Assembly (NCBI GenBank): GCA_038093515.1
Contig: JBBPSI010000004.1
Coordinates: 431,976 to 495,975 of the forward strand
Direction: 5' to 3'
Length of the DNA: 64,000 bases
Source of the DNA: Butyriboletus loyo
Lineage: Eukaryota; Basidiomycota; Agaricomycetes; Boletales; Boletaceae
Positions 11,769 through 22,636 of this stretch are shown here, piece by piece. Every line of letters begins with the position of its first letter. The stretch's first letter is position 1. The notes beneath the pieces are model-generated. The model had not been told where the DNA came from. It did not search any database and saw nothing but the letters and a program-made list of their open reading frames with translations. Made by a program: the position numbers and the translations under genes.

Positions 11769-13139
11769 ATGGATAGCGACGACGAGATGGACATAGATGC
11801 TGTTATCCCTTCCGTATCCAAAGGGAAGGAGAAAGCTGTAGACATTATCGCGGCTTCTGATACGTTACCTTGGTATGTCCCTCGCTCGGCGCGTCTTGGG
11901 CTCATATCTTTATCGGTGATCCTTTCAGGGTGGAAAAATACCGACCAGTCTCGCTCAGCGATGTCGTTTCTCATAAAGACATCACAACTACAAGTGGGTA
12001 TCGTCTTCGGGTCACGTTTTCAATGGCTCATGTTTGATTGCAGTCGAAAAGTTTATCGAGAAAAACAGACTGCCACACTTGCTCTTCTATGGCCCACCAG
12101 GCACCGGAAAGACATCCACAATATTGGCTGTTGCAAGACGAATATATGGCAACGAGTATAAAAAGCAAATCCTTGAGGTGGGCATGCCTTGAGCGGGACT
12201 CCTCGCAACGCTCTGAGATCATGTTAGCTTAACGCTTCGGACGACCGAGGAATTGACGTCGTACGCGAACAAATCAAACAATTCGCTGAGACGCGTACAC
12301 TATTCTCAAAGGGCTACAAGCTTATCATCCTCGACGAAGCGGACATGATGACACAAGCAGCCCAAGCAGCGCTCCGCCGTGTGATCGAGCAATACACCAA
12401 AAATGTTCGTTTCTGCATCATTTGTAATTATGTGAACAAAATTGCCCCTGCGATCCAAAGTCGATGTACGCGCTTCCGGTTTTCTCCTCTACCCATGGTG
12501 GAGGTCGAGAAACGAGTGGACACTGTCCTAGAGGCCGAGGGGTGAGTGTCAAAGAATGTGACCTCCACGCAGGCGCAGCTGAACACAAACCAGAGTCAAA
12601 TTAACTCCTGACGGAAAGCAGGCACTTCTTAAGCTCTCGAAGGGCGATATGCGAAGGGCACTGAGTGTCCTTCAGGCATGCCATGCTGCCTATGACACTG
12701 TAGGGGAGACAGAAGTCTACAATTGTACTGGAAACCCACATCCGTCGGACATTGAGACGATCGTTAATTCCATGCTCTCGGATGAGTTCACGACGTCCAT
12801 TCAAAGTATGTTGCTTGCCGTCAACATAAATGGATCTAATGTGCATTTCCGCAGTGATAATGGCCCTGAAGACCGAGCGAGGACTTGCACTTCAAGACCT
12901 GCTCTCTGGTGCGTATGAGTATGTGGAAACAATCGATTTCAAACCCCATGCCCGAGTGTACCTGTTGGACTTCCTTGCGACCACAGAGTCAGTAACCGCG
13001 TCGACATCTATTGATTCATCGACGAATTTTTTTTGCCTTTTGCTCCAGACACAGACTATCAACTGGTGCCAACGAGAAGATCCAGTTGTCAGCTCTGCTA
13101 GGTGCTTTCAAGAACACCGTTGAATTGCAGTCCAAGTGA
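11769..13139 (+). CDS. RFC3: Replication factor C subunit 3 (human RFC5 type)
   Basis: Small subunit of the clamp loader that opens PCNA at primer ends, also used by the alternative checkpoint loaders. Seven exons (11769-11872, 11929-11993, 12044-12177, 12228-12541, 12594-12805, 12855-12987, 13049-13139) give 350 residues. Visible AAA+ features are LPWVEKYRP, Walker A ([12 protein letters not shown]), [15 protein letters not shown], Walker B with DEAD ([10 protein letters not shown]), sensor 1 (FCIICNY) and the SRC motif ([10 protein letters not shown]). The LPWVEKYRP start and the DEAD box match yeast Rfc3/human RFC5 rather than Rfc2 or Rfc4. The stop codon lies 174 bp from the stop of CYS4 on the other strand. 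Confidence 0.93.
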
Positions 13140-13313
13140 CCAGAGTATTGGGTACCACCTCTTCTGGAGATATTCAACGCTGATCCCCATCATAGAGTAC
13201 TCCTCTGACTTCCGTTACCATCGTTCTCTGAATCAAAATGCATGCTGTTGTCACGAATACCCGATTGCAATGCTCTCTAACAAACACCTGGTAGACCTCA
13301 ATGATTGCCGATG

Positions 13314-14808
13314 CTATAACGATGCGCGGTGCATTGATGCTTCCAATACTCCCACCTCATCGGACTGGCCCGCGAGAGGGGATGATTCCGAGCGCAGCGC
13401 AAAGTTCAAGAACCACTCCTTACTCATGTAATTCCGAATACTAAGTGAATTTTGGTCAGAGCTTTCCCGAAGACGACCCAGCGTGCTTACCCGTCAGGCA
13501 ACAGTACAACAACATTCATGCCCTCAGTCTCGGCAAACTTGCGTCCTTGCTCAGACTTTAGCCAGGTCAGAGTACCACTGAGTGCACTACCGCTACTCCC
13601 CCCAACAAGGAGTCCCTCCTTCCTCATGAGGCGTTGGACGGCTTCAAATGCATCTTCGTCGGTTGTCTTTAGCCAAGTGTCAACGTCACCTAGGCTCCTC
13701 GAGAGGACTTCAGGAATAAAGTCGTAGCCAATGCCCTCGACGACATAGGGTTTGCCAACCCCGTCATCATTGAGGGAGTCAGGAAACGCGAGAATGCTGC
13801 CAACCTACAAATCACACGTCAGCAACCACAATGTATGCGATAATAAGTGATACAGACCGGATCCACTCCGACGACAATGCAGTCAGAATTATGAGTTTTC
13901 TTCAACGCGCGAGAAATTCCAGTGATGGTGCCTCCGGTACCTGCACTGGCGATCAATGCGTCTACCTTCATGGACGATGGCCTCAACGAAGAGGATGGAG
14001 TAGAAGTGACTGTATCGATGATCTCTGGCCCAGTCGTGTATTCATGGGCCAATGGGTTGTTCGCCTGTTCACTCTGAGAACTCACTCGAGCCGAACAAGC
14101 TGCGATACATACGTTACGATACTGATCAAGAATGACGGCATGCGGAATTTCGCGCTGGAGCCGCCGTGCCACTCCTACAATCGTTAAGGAATTCAGCCAC
14201 GACGGGTGCAAAAGATATGATAGGGGTTCTACCTATATGGCTGTTGGGTGAATCCCAAGGTTCTGCATCAGGTGTGCGGATGACTTGGGCTCCGAGCGCT
14301 CGAAGGAGTGCTTCTTTCTCCCTCGACATCTTATTAGGCATGGTTATGATAACCGAATATCCCTTATCTACCGTATTCAGCAACCGTTCGACGCGGAGGC
14401 GGTTGGTATTACCTTGATTGCACACGCCATGGCGAGCCCGATGCCTGTTCGTCCCCTTGTCTCAGACAGGGTTGCATGCAGGATACGTGAACGAACTGAC
14501 CTGTGTTGCCAGAGGTTGGCTCGATAACGACGCTTTGTCCGGGAATAAGTCTACCCTCCTTCTCTGCGGCAAGCACCATGGCCTTTGCAATTCTATCCTT
14601 GACTGAGCCGCCCACAGAGAAGAACTCGACCTTGCCCACTAGGGAAGAGAGGGATGTTTGTGCATTCGAACAGCGAGCGAGGTGATGGCAAGCACATACA
14701 TAGGTTGCACTTGAGGCCTTCCTCAGCAGCGATCTTGTCCAATCGGATGAGGGGGGTGTTGCCCACGGCATCGAGAGCATTGTCCAGAATGTGGCGAGAA
14801 GTGGTCAT
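13314..14808 (-). CDS. CYS4: Cystathionine beta-synthase, catalytic domain only
   Basis: PLP enzyme of the transsulfuration pathway (serine plus homocysteine to cystathionine). Eight exons (14808-14700, 14638-14501, 14444-14413, 14362-14233, 14174-14113, 14064-13858, 13804-13491, 13440-13314) give 372 residues. Motifs seen: GNTPLIRL, the PLP lysine in [57 protein letters not shown], the phosphate loop [10 protein letters not shown] and [10 protein letters not shown]. These fit cystathionine beta-synthase better than cysteine synthase. It ends soon after [15 protein letters not shown], so it lacks the C-terminal pair of CBS (Bateman) domains of yeast Cys4. RFC3 begins its 3' end 174 bp further on, leaving no room for them. 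No heme-binding N-terminal extension either. A decayed copy of its 5' end lies at 15.8-16.3 kb. Confidence 0.88.
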
Positions 14809-15190
14809 GGAAGAAGATAGTAAAGAAGCAAGCGAGTGTCCGCTACGCTTATGACCGTTCCCGTTCCGGACGGATCTCTGCACGGCTGTGCGCATCACTC
14901 AGCAATCGGAGAATTGTCTCAATCCTACACGCCTTACCCAGTGTTACAGCAGAGATGTGTCGTAAGAATGATAACCGTTGAGTTCGTCCATCAGGCAGCA
15001 ATAAACATCATGCAACCAGCCTCAGGATCTCATAATATCGGCCAGCTGTGCTTGCCACGTAGCAAACTGCGCATAGTCCCTTTATGGATTACTGTGTTTG
15101 AGTGCTGGTAAATGAAGTAGCCACATCTTGTAGCATAGCTAACTGATTCTCATACTTGCAGGGGCCATGGTTTTTATTTTATTTTTCTGA
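14809..15190. other. Upstream region of CYS4, original copy of the duplicated segment
   Basis: Upstream flank of the cystathionine beta-synthase gene. It is the non-coding part of a segment (about 14660-15175) that is repeated in decayed form at 15808-16335 in the same orientation. Shared stretches include GGAGAATTGTCTC, TGTAGCAT-GCTAACTGA and the end point near CTTGCAGGGGCCA. No gene seen. Confidence 0.55.
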
Positions 15191-15220
15191 ATCCATTATT
15201 ATCTCTATCTAGGACAATAC

Positions 15221-15343
15221 TACAGTTGATATGCTCATAATGCATAAACCCTACACTCAGGGTGACCCAAACCTTGACTAAACCTAGTCTCGCTTAATGG
15301 TCATTAGGAACCGTTGTTATGCATTATGAGCATATCAACTGTA
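15221..15343. repeat. Perfect 27-bp inverted repeat with 69-nt spacer
   Basis: The arms 15221-15247 and 15317-15343 are exact reverse complements over 27 bases (core ATATGCTCATAATGCAT). The spacer holds CTACACTCAGGGTGACCC and AACCTTGACTAAACCTAG. The element is AT-rich and lies between the two CYS4-related copies, next to a retrotransposon fragment. It could be a small foldback or MITE-like element or the joined ends of a lost DNA transposon. No transposase frame and no obvious target-site duplication are visible. Confidence 0.75.
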
Positions 15344-15593
15344 TAGTGTCTGAGAGGCCCCTGCCTCCCCGCTGCCGCGCAAATGCCCTGGTGAAGCTGT
15401 TCCTGCCGGCCGTTTTAGACGCCACGATCCTCCTGACTGCAGTGGCTTGGTATTGTACTAAGGTCCCGCCGTCGTACGTATGGGAGTAGTGGAGGCCGCC
15501 GTTCCCGCGTATATTAATGCAATCTATGGAGGGCTTGTTGAGGAGCGGGTACAGTACCAAACGCGTTTCTAAATCTGTTGGTAGAGTTGACAT

Positions 15594-15807
15594 AATATTG
15601 TATTAGCGGAGCGCATGCTCGTGGTTGCGTGGGCGGGCCTTGAGGGTAGGTCTTCGGCGTTTCTTCCCAATGTATCGCGGAGTACTTGTCGTTCTCTTGC
15701 GTATTAAGGGCATTGGAAGAGAAAGTGACGGACGGCCTCGGGTTGTTCGGCGCACATCGGTGAGTTTATTCTGCAGACGCGGTGGAGATGTTTGTTAAAA
15801 GCACAGT
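15594..15807 (-). mobile_element. Remnant of a Tad/LINE-like non-LTR retrotransposon (C-terminal tail of the polyprotein)
   Basis: On the minus strand from about 15803 down, one frame reads FNKHLHRVCRINSPMCAE, then AVRHFLFQCP, a stop, YARERQVLRDTLGRNAEDL. This is the pattern (Leu/Phe-Asn-Lys-x-Leu-H-R, Cys-Pro, HxLxxCPxYxxxR) found after the reverse transcriptase and RNase H domains of fungal LINE-like elements. The in-frame stop, a lost first Cys pair and the absence of an upstream RT show that it is dead. Limits are approximate; similarity judged by eye. Confidence 0.5.
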
Positions 15808-16335
15808 TTATGCATCCGAACAGCGAAGTGGCGGCAAGCACATACATAGGTTGCGCTTGTGGCCTTCCTCAGTAGCGATCTTGTCTAGTCGGGTGAGGGG
15901 GGTGCATCCACGGTCCAGAATGTGACGAGCGGTGTGCCATGGACAGACGGTGAAGCAGAAGTAAACGTTGTGGGCTACGCTTATAACCGCTCCGGATTGT
16001 CTCTCCGCTATAGTGCGTATTATTCTGCAGTTGGAGAATTGTCTCTATTGTACACGGTAGGGTCGTCATCGAGCTCGTCCATGACACGGCGAGCGCCACA
16101 CGACAAGATACAGATGGGTGTATTATGTAGCGAGAAACATCACGGAGCCAGTTTCAATGCTTCAAGACATCCAAGTTCAATGGCCAGGGCTTCCCTATCC
16201 ATGTAGCGAGCTCCGCATGGTCCCTGTATGAATTACCGGTGTTCGGGTGAATTAAAACACTGGTAAACGCGTGGCGTTAGTAGCCAATTTGTAGCATGGC
16301 TGACTAGATTTCATACTCGCAGGGGCCACGGTTCA
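15808..16335 (-). pseudogene. Decayed duplicate of the CYS4 5' end (intron 1, exon 1 and upstream region)
   Basis: Read beside 14660-15175, this segment aligns collinearly in the same orientation: GAACAGCG, AGCACATACATAGGTTG, GGCCTTCCTCAG, GCGATCTTGTC, GAGGGGGGTG, GTCCAGAATGTG, CTACGCTTAT, GGAGAATTGTCTC, GGTCCCT-ATG-ATTAC and CAGGGGCCA. It carries part of intron 1 including the donor, so it arose by DNA duplication, not from mRNA. Exon 1 has lost bases around the GNTPL codons and around the start (GTGGTCATGG became GTGCCATGG), so no functional start of CBS remains. It begins within intron 1 directly beside the retrotransposon remnant. Confidence 0.8.
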
Positions 16336-17413
16336 CGACGAGCCAGGCAAAAAGTGCTCCTGTTTGATGAGGAGTGGACGTGTTGACTTGAAACATAGAC
16401 GTTGGGTGAGGCCCTGATCAACGGGTCATGCATGTCCAGGATGGAATGAATGAACCATTGACATACCGACCGGTCTGTCCCATAGCCGATACACGGGGAG
16501 CTAGAGGGTATATAAGCGAAGAAAATGAGACAGCAAGACAGGCCCTTGCTTCTGGGAACTCGCGTCCAATACGCGCGTGGAGTTGCCTTGCATATTGGGT
16601 GTGTTGAGGAGAACTGTGCATGTAATATACTATATCATCCTAAGCAAAATGTTAGGGGGAGCTGTGGCAGACTCGCCATGGAAATCAAATCCGGGCGAGG
16701 ATGTTGTTATGGGTGCAGGGAATTCATGATAGGCAGGGGAGAGCGTGGGCTGTTTTCCGTTCGAGTCATCAGGAGCCGAGTGCAGGGACATGGTGGATAA
16801 AAGTTCAGATTCGCGTGATGAAACACGACGTCGGGCTAAAAGTCTCCACGTCGATACATTTACCGTGCTGATCCGGGGGGGTACTTGATCATATTAGCAA
16901 CGTTGGGGAATTGCGACAACCGTAGCGCCCCGAGAGTCGCGTGATGTCCACAGCCTGCCTGTCGCCGGGAGCCCATTCGGTTCATCAGACAAATATTATA
17001 TTTCACGTCACTCGTCTTCCGATAAGCATGGATCAGCTGAAAGACTTCGTTCCTGCTACAAGCGAACCCAAACTGAATTCGAGAAGGATCTGGGGACTAG
17101 GAATCGCCGCATCTACCCAAGTGTTGTAGTTCCGTGAGAACGAGCGGTGAGCGGTGACTGACGAACGAGGGAAGATGTGTACGATGATGTGAAAAATAAA
17201 ATAAAACAACAATCGTGGAAATTTGAGCCAGAAGCGAAATCAGATGCACGGACGAGTTTCAACATACACTTACGACTCTCGAAACGTCCGCCTCGATATA
17301 TACGCCTTCGTTCCATTTTCTTTCCTCCTCAGCGCTACCATCAGGTTGTGAGTTGTTTTGGCTGACGTCAGTCGAATTGTTGTTACCCCACCGCCCTTGT
17401 TTTCCTTCCTTGT
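16336..17413. other. Intergenic stretch upstream of the RING-PH-vWA gene
   Basis: About 1.1 kb with no gene I can support. A TATA-like string GGTATATAAGC occurs at about 16508-16518, but no coding frame with splice sites follows it. The last 150 bp are pyrimidine-rich (CTTTCCTCC, CCCCTCAC), typical of the leader of a fungal gene, and contain two out-of-frame ATGs (17353 and 17358) before the chosen start at 17414. Confidence 0.45.
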
Positions 17414-20400
17414 ATGCCGTCCCTTCCCCCCTCACAGTCACCATCTTGGTTGTCGCGAGATCGAGCGGATCCATCCCCGTCTTTGGACATTCATCAGTTA
17501 CACACCAGTCAAGTCTCTCTTTCTCCCACTTTCACCTCTCCTCGCGCAGCCCCAAAAGCGCCCTCTTTCAAGACTCCAACTTTCAAGGGTTTCCAGTCCG
17601 TCTTCCACCGCAAACACCCTCATTCTCCGTCCCAAGTCTCCCTTCACGCCTCCGACTCTCCAGGAAACATCCTCGACAACCACAACCATCATCATTACGC
17701 AGCTATGCCACCCCCACCAGTCTCGGTGGTCTCAAATCACGATACCCTCGACGACGAACAGGAATGTCCCGTGTGTCTCGAACCTCTCAGTTTCAGCTTC
17801 AGGTTGCCAGGGGAAAAGCCTCACGTTGTCCCCGAATGCGGCCACTCGCTCCACGAAGTAAGCGCGCAGATTCACTCCATCTTTCACTTTACATATTCAA
17901 CCTCTCCTAGGCGTGTTTCACTGCTGTTTATGGACCTGTCACTGCCCAGTCAAGGTCTGCCGTCCCTCGCAAGTCGAATTTGGGCGTGTGCGGTGTCTGC
18001 CGCCGTCCCATGAAAATCGGCGATGGCGATAACAGCAAAACTAACAGTCAGTGTTTCTGTCCAGGTATACATTAGTCGAACATTTATCATGCCTTTCCAT
18101 AGAATTGGCTGCTCTCACAGGCATGGGTGATCCACATATTCCCGCAGTTTATCCCGGTCGCGATACACCAACCTCACGAAATCGACGTGTTCCAGCGCCA
18201 AGCACCATAATACCATACAACCCTATGGATGATGACCCCACTGATCATGCTGTCTCTGTAAAATCAACTCCCACTGATTCTCACTATATCGTCGCTCCTT
18301 CTATCCAGGTCCGACCCGAATTCTCATCCATCACCAGGTCTGGAGATGCCTCCCAGCCACTCACTTGTATCGTCGTCATCGAACTTCCTGCAAGGCGTAC
18401 CACATCTCATATACCCGGGCCAGTGGTGTCAGATCCATTTCCCCTTCGAAATGCCTCGGCTCATACACTACAAGATACCGAATCGTCCCAACTAGCATCA
18501 CAAAGCTCAGAGCCACATCCCCCACATTACCCGTCGTCTGATGGATGGGCTCCTGGGCACAATGCTACCGATAGGGAATCGTCACGGTATACACCGTCAC
18601 AATCTCTTGAGGAAGAGTCACCTTTCAGCGCGATCGTCGACGATCTCAGAAATCGAATTATTGATTGGAAAGGTCATGCACTATCTGGGCTTGGCCCTTT
18701 GCAGATGTACGATTTACTCTCCGTCCGCCGTGATGCACTTGTCCGGGAATTTTTCGTCTATTTATTCAAGGAAGCTATTATCTGCGTTGTAGAGGAGAAG
18801 AAGCGTTCCATTGGTCGCTTTTTGCATTCTCCTCCGTTCAATGACTCGTCGACTGCTATTTCTGGCTCAAGCAGTCAGTCGAGAGGAGTTCTTAGGCTAA
18901 AGGGGCGTATCTATGTACGCCACATCAAACGGATTACTGCCAGCACAACTGGGGACCTGAGTCTCACGATCGAGATGGAAGATGAACGCTTGGATTCCTT
19001 CATTCTCGTCTTCAAGGATCGCTCTTCGCTTGAGGCGTGGAGAACTCACATCCAAGCCCTCGTCACCGCTTTCCAGCAGCAACAAGCGAGTGATTGCCAT
19101 TCTCCTCCTGCATTTGATCGTGGTTTAGACATCGAGGAATTTGGCAGTTCAGAGAAGGCGTCTCGTGCGCTAAGCGGTAGCACGGCTTCTACCACGCCCA
19201 GCACCGTGGACAGTCTTCTCCAGGCATCTTCACGGTCTACCCTATCATCAGCCACGTCACAAGGTTCGGTCCATCAGCGATTAATGCAAAACAAACTGCA
19301 GACACTGAGCGAGGAAGATGCGATGCTGTGTTACGATACCCGACCTTCTGGCGTTGTAACACCACATATATCATCAGGGACATCCAATTCCCTCGCGCCT
19401 CTCCCCCATCCGCCCCTTGACTTGATCCTCATCATTTCCTTGCCTCCTCCAAATTCACCTCGCAGTACTGCAGATCTCAAAATACGTGTCATCAAAACGT
19501 CACTGGACTTTATTCTTGCTTCTCTGGGAATAAAGGATCGGTTGAGTTTGGTTACCTTCGAGGTCGGGACAGGGGGGCGAGTGCGGAAAACGCCTTACCT
19601 GTGCCCAGGGCGAACCCACAGCAGAAACAGGTTGCAGAAATTCATCGACGAAATTGGACGCCAAGACAACAATCAGAGCATGGAGGACGCGTTCTTGGTT
19701 AGAGCTTCCAAGGATGAAAAGACCGACGTGGTAACTGCTGTGAATCATGGTTAGCGATCTTTATCATCTGTCCATGGCGAAGACTTGCTGACGCCACCTA
19801 GGCCTTGACGTCGTATTGCAACGCAAGTCACGTAATCCTGTCTCGGGGATGATACTCGTCAGTGACGCTGCGGATAGCACCAGACGTGCTCAGATGGACC
19901 TGGTTCTTGCTCGCGCCGAGGCAGCCAACATGCCTATTCATTCGTTCGGTTATGGGCGCTCGCATGACCCCGCCTCCCTCTGGCTTATGTCGAACCACAC
20001 CAGCGGAACATACACATTTGTCAAGGATTGGTACGATCTTCGGCCATGTCTTGCTGGTTGCGTGGGCGGTATGATGTCAATAGGTCTGCTTAACATGAAA
20101 CTTCACATGAAGATCGTCGACGGGCAACGTTTCCGCATTCGTAAGGTCTCTGGTGGTCCCTCATCAATTCTGTCCACTGATGGCCACAACGTCGACATTG
20201 ACGTTGGTGAGCTGCGATACGGAGAATGCAAAGAAATGCTCATCGAGTGCGAACTCGATAATACCGAAAGCCGTCGTGTAGCAGCCGGTCAAAACGGTAG
20301 TCGGACTCCCAATGCAACCGATCAATTCGTGCAGTCCATGGGCCTCGACTCACTAGCGATCGAAGACTCCCCGGATCTTGTAGATGGCATGATGGATCGA

Positions 20401-21058
20401 ATGATTGATGAGGTGCCCGTACTCGAAGTGGATGGGTCTTTCTATGACCCCGCCGCGACGAAGCAGGTATCTCGACTTGCACATCCCGTTTTATTGACTA
20501 TCACACTCCTGCCCATGACTACACCTAGCTCGCCAAAACCCCCGAAACCGTCAGACCCTGTCATTGTACGGCGCCGGATGGAACTGCTTGCGTCAGATAT
20601 GATCACCCGCGCGCTTGTCCTAGTCTCACGGAAAAACTTCCCGCAAGCACAGAAAATCATGAACGAGACCAAGCGTATACTCCATACAGTCCTCCAAAAC
20701 GTATCCAAGACACTGCCGGCGCCCAACAACGACGGCTCTGCCATACGTAATCGCAAAGAAATTCTTATTCTCGCGGCAGTTCGCACGCTGCAAGCTATCT
20801 TGCAGGACCTCCAGATTTTGTCAGAGGCGCTAGACGAAAACGTCGAGTTGTTTGCTCACGATCAACGGAACCTTGGCGCACAGCATGTGAGCATGAGATT
20901 ATATATCTTGAAGATGAACTAACTTTTCCTCGCAGGCTATGATACTGCGCGACCAGAAGAGCTGGAGCAATCGGAGCGCTACCGAGTGCGTGTTCTGGAC
21001 CATCGACAATTCGATCGAGCTTGTCTCTCGGAGCACCGACTGGGTGGCACGGGACTAA
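17414..21058 (+). CDS. RING - PH - von Willebrand A protein (Ste5/Far1-like scaffold architecture)
   Basis: Five exons (17414-17857, 17911-18046, 18103-19749, 19802-20886, 20936-21058) give 1144 residues. Order of domains: a Ser/Pro-rich N-terminus; a RING finger (ECPVCLEPL, CGHSLHEACF, CGVCRRPM) at 17763-18015; a low-complexity linker; a PH domain (LLSVRRDALVREFFVYLF, IYVRHIKRI, FKDRSSLEAWRTHIQAL) at about 18700-19065; a vWA domain (LDLILIISLP, LSLVTFEVG, GMILVSDAAD, IHSFGYGRSHDPASLW, TYTFVKDWYDL) at about 19415-20090; and a helical C-terminus. RING-PH-vWA in this order is the layout of yeast Ste5 and Far1, which hold pheromone-response MAP kinases and Gbeta. Domains are seen; the mating role is inference. 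The start could be one of the upstream ATGs. The alternative is a RING E3 of the plant vWA type, which lacks PH. Confidence 0.8.
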
Positions 21059-21461
21059 CGTCGCAGACCCCTTAATCTTGTTTTTCTCGTCGTGTGTTGT
21101 CCGTCGCCGACTCTCTCTCACTCTTTTGGTGACTTTTCGATTCCCCATGATTCCCTATTGTACTTGGCCGTGTGACGTTGTAATTTTCATCTGGCTGCGT
21201 TTACTGTGAGCGTGTTGTACTTTCAGCCATGGATGTCCTTAATCTTCTTGTTTCAGTTGTATGCTAAGTTACCCATTCCCCAATGCGACGAGCACGTGAC
21301 CATGGAGGCACTCCAGCAACATGGGAAAAGACGGTTACTACATTCCATCACCTGCTCTCAGAAAGCAGGGAGAGTATTACTTATGTGTTTATACCAAGTA
21401 TCATTATGCAAAGCAATCGTGAATGAAATCGAGGGCGTGGGGTCAACGGCGGGTAGAGAGT
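21059..21461. other. Convergent 3' intergenic region
   Basis: About 400 bp between two stop codons facing each other (scaffold-like gene and dynactin-like gene). It must hold both 3' untranslated regions. No gene, repeat or RNA seen. Confidence 0.5.
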
Positions 21462-22596
21462 TCACGCGTATCCTAACCGCTGTCGTTCTTCCTTGTCCCG
21501 CTCCAACCAGTTAACTTTACTCTCTGTTTCAGTGAGAACGTCATCCCAGGCGACGAAAAGCTCCGAAAGCGTGTCTACCTGGGAAAAAAAGAGACTCGAC
21601 ATGCAGGATTTACAGTGATTAAGGGAGCGACTCACATGCGTCGCATGGCGTTCAACCAGGGTAGCGATCCGTTTCTCTAGAGAAGCGGCTAATTTCATGT
21701 CTTGTTCCTGCGCTGCGAGAAGGGCATGCAATCGTGGCTGTAACGCCTCATAGTCTGAGCGATCACGCCCGTCAGCAATGTCGAAATAATAATCATGATA
21801 AAAAGGACGGGAGGGGGACGTGTTTTACCCGCTAGCTTTCCTGCTGACAACACCCCCTTTTGCTCGAGCAGTTCGATCTCGCGCATGTCGTGGTCGGCAG
21901 CACGAATGTCGGGTTCCATTTCTGAAAGGAAAGCGTCGAGTTCCTCTGGCGACATGTTCTCGTATGTCGGCGCAGGCCCTTGCAGCGTCCCAGAGAGGGC
22001 AAAAGCCGGCGTGAGCAAATGTGCATGCTGGTCATCTAGACATCTCAGCGCCCGATAAACTCATCAGCACCCAAAAAGCCAAGCGAAAAGAAAAGAAAAG
22101 GGGGTGGGGGAGGGTAGTATACACTTTTTGGGAAATGCGTACATTGATGTATAAACTTTTTGAGGCCGTCGTTGGACTCGACGACGTTGTTTAACCGACG
22201 TTGGACGTCCCCTGCGAGATGGATGAGGCTTTCGCCACGTTTGAGCTCGGAGAGGGGTTTCTCTCTTCCTTTGCGGTCGCGTGTTTCGTGTCGGACGCCG
22301 AGGAGGAGCGCTTCCAACCAGCGTAACCGCAGTTCTAGCGAGAGAATGGGATCGATGGTGCTGGGTGCTGGCTCGGTCGGATCACGTCCTCGGGGGAGTG
22401 ACGCAGCTGTCTTGGCGGGAGATTCGGCGCCATCGAGGGATTCGAGCGCATCCTCCGAGTGCTCGGATGGAGCGACGGCCATGCTCGTTGTGTTTCCGTC
22501 GCAGCCAGTGACGGGCGGTGGGGATGATGGTGGAGTAGACGAGAACACACGATGTCTCTGAAAATCTCCCAAGAAAACACTTCCGAGGGCAGACAT
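21462..22596 (-). CDS. Dynactin p24 (subunit 3)-like protein
   Basis: Four exons (22596-22143, 22035-21829, 21754-21636, 21578-21462) give 298 residues. Helical, coiled-coil-like throughout: LELRLRWLEALLLGVRHE near residue 85, a middle helix around LAGDVQRRLNNVVESNDGL, EMEPDIRAADHDMREIELLE, and an end SELFVAWDDVLTETESKVN. The start of the helix with (L)xLEAL.LG and the closing FVxWDxxLxxxE resemble the dynactin shoulder subunit p22/p24, which would place it in the dynein adaptor complex. The N-terminal 75 residues are Ser/Pro-rich and longer than in animals. Assignment rests on pattern, not on a search. Only 40 bp separate its start from the stop of CCC2 on the same strand. Confidence 0.6.
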
Positions 22597-22636
22597 TGTA
22601 GAGCGGTGTGAAGAATAATACAATTTGGATCTCTAG

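Noticed and set aside
15324..15593. 89-codon minus-strand frame beside the inverted repeat
   Set aside because: It overlaps one arm of the inverted repeat, has no recognisable similarity and lies in decayed transposon DNA.
16508..16518. TATA-like GGTATATAAGC
   Set aside because: No gene follows at a suitable distance on either strand.
17358..17910. Alternative starts at 17353 and 17358 for the RING-PH-vWA gene
   Set aside because: Those frames do not run into the RING finger; only the frame from 17414 reads ECPVCLEPL.
21795..22561. Plus-strand frames over the dynactin-like gene
   Set aside because: They run opposite to phased exons of the dynactin-like gene and are shadows.
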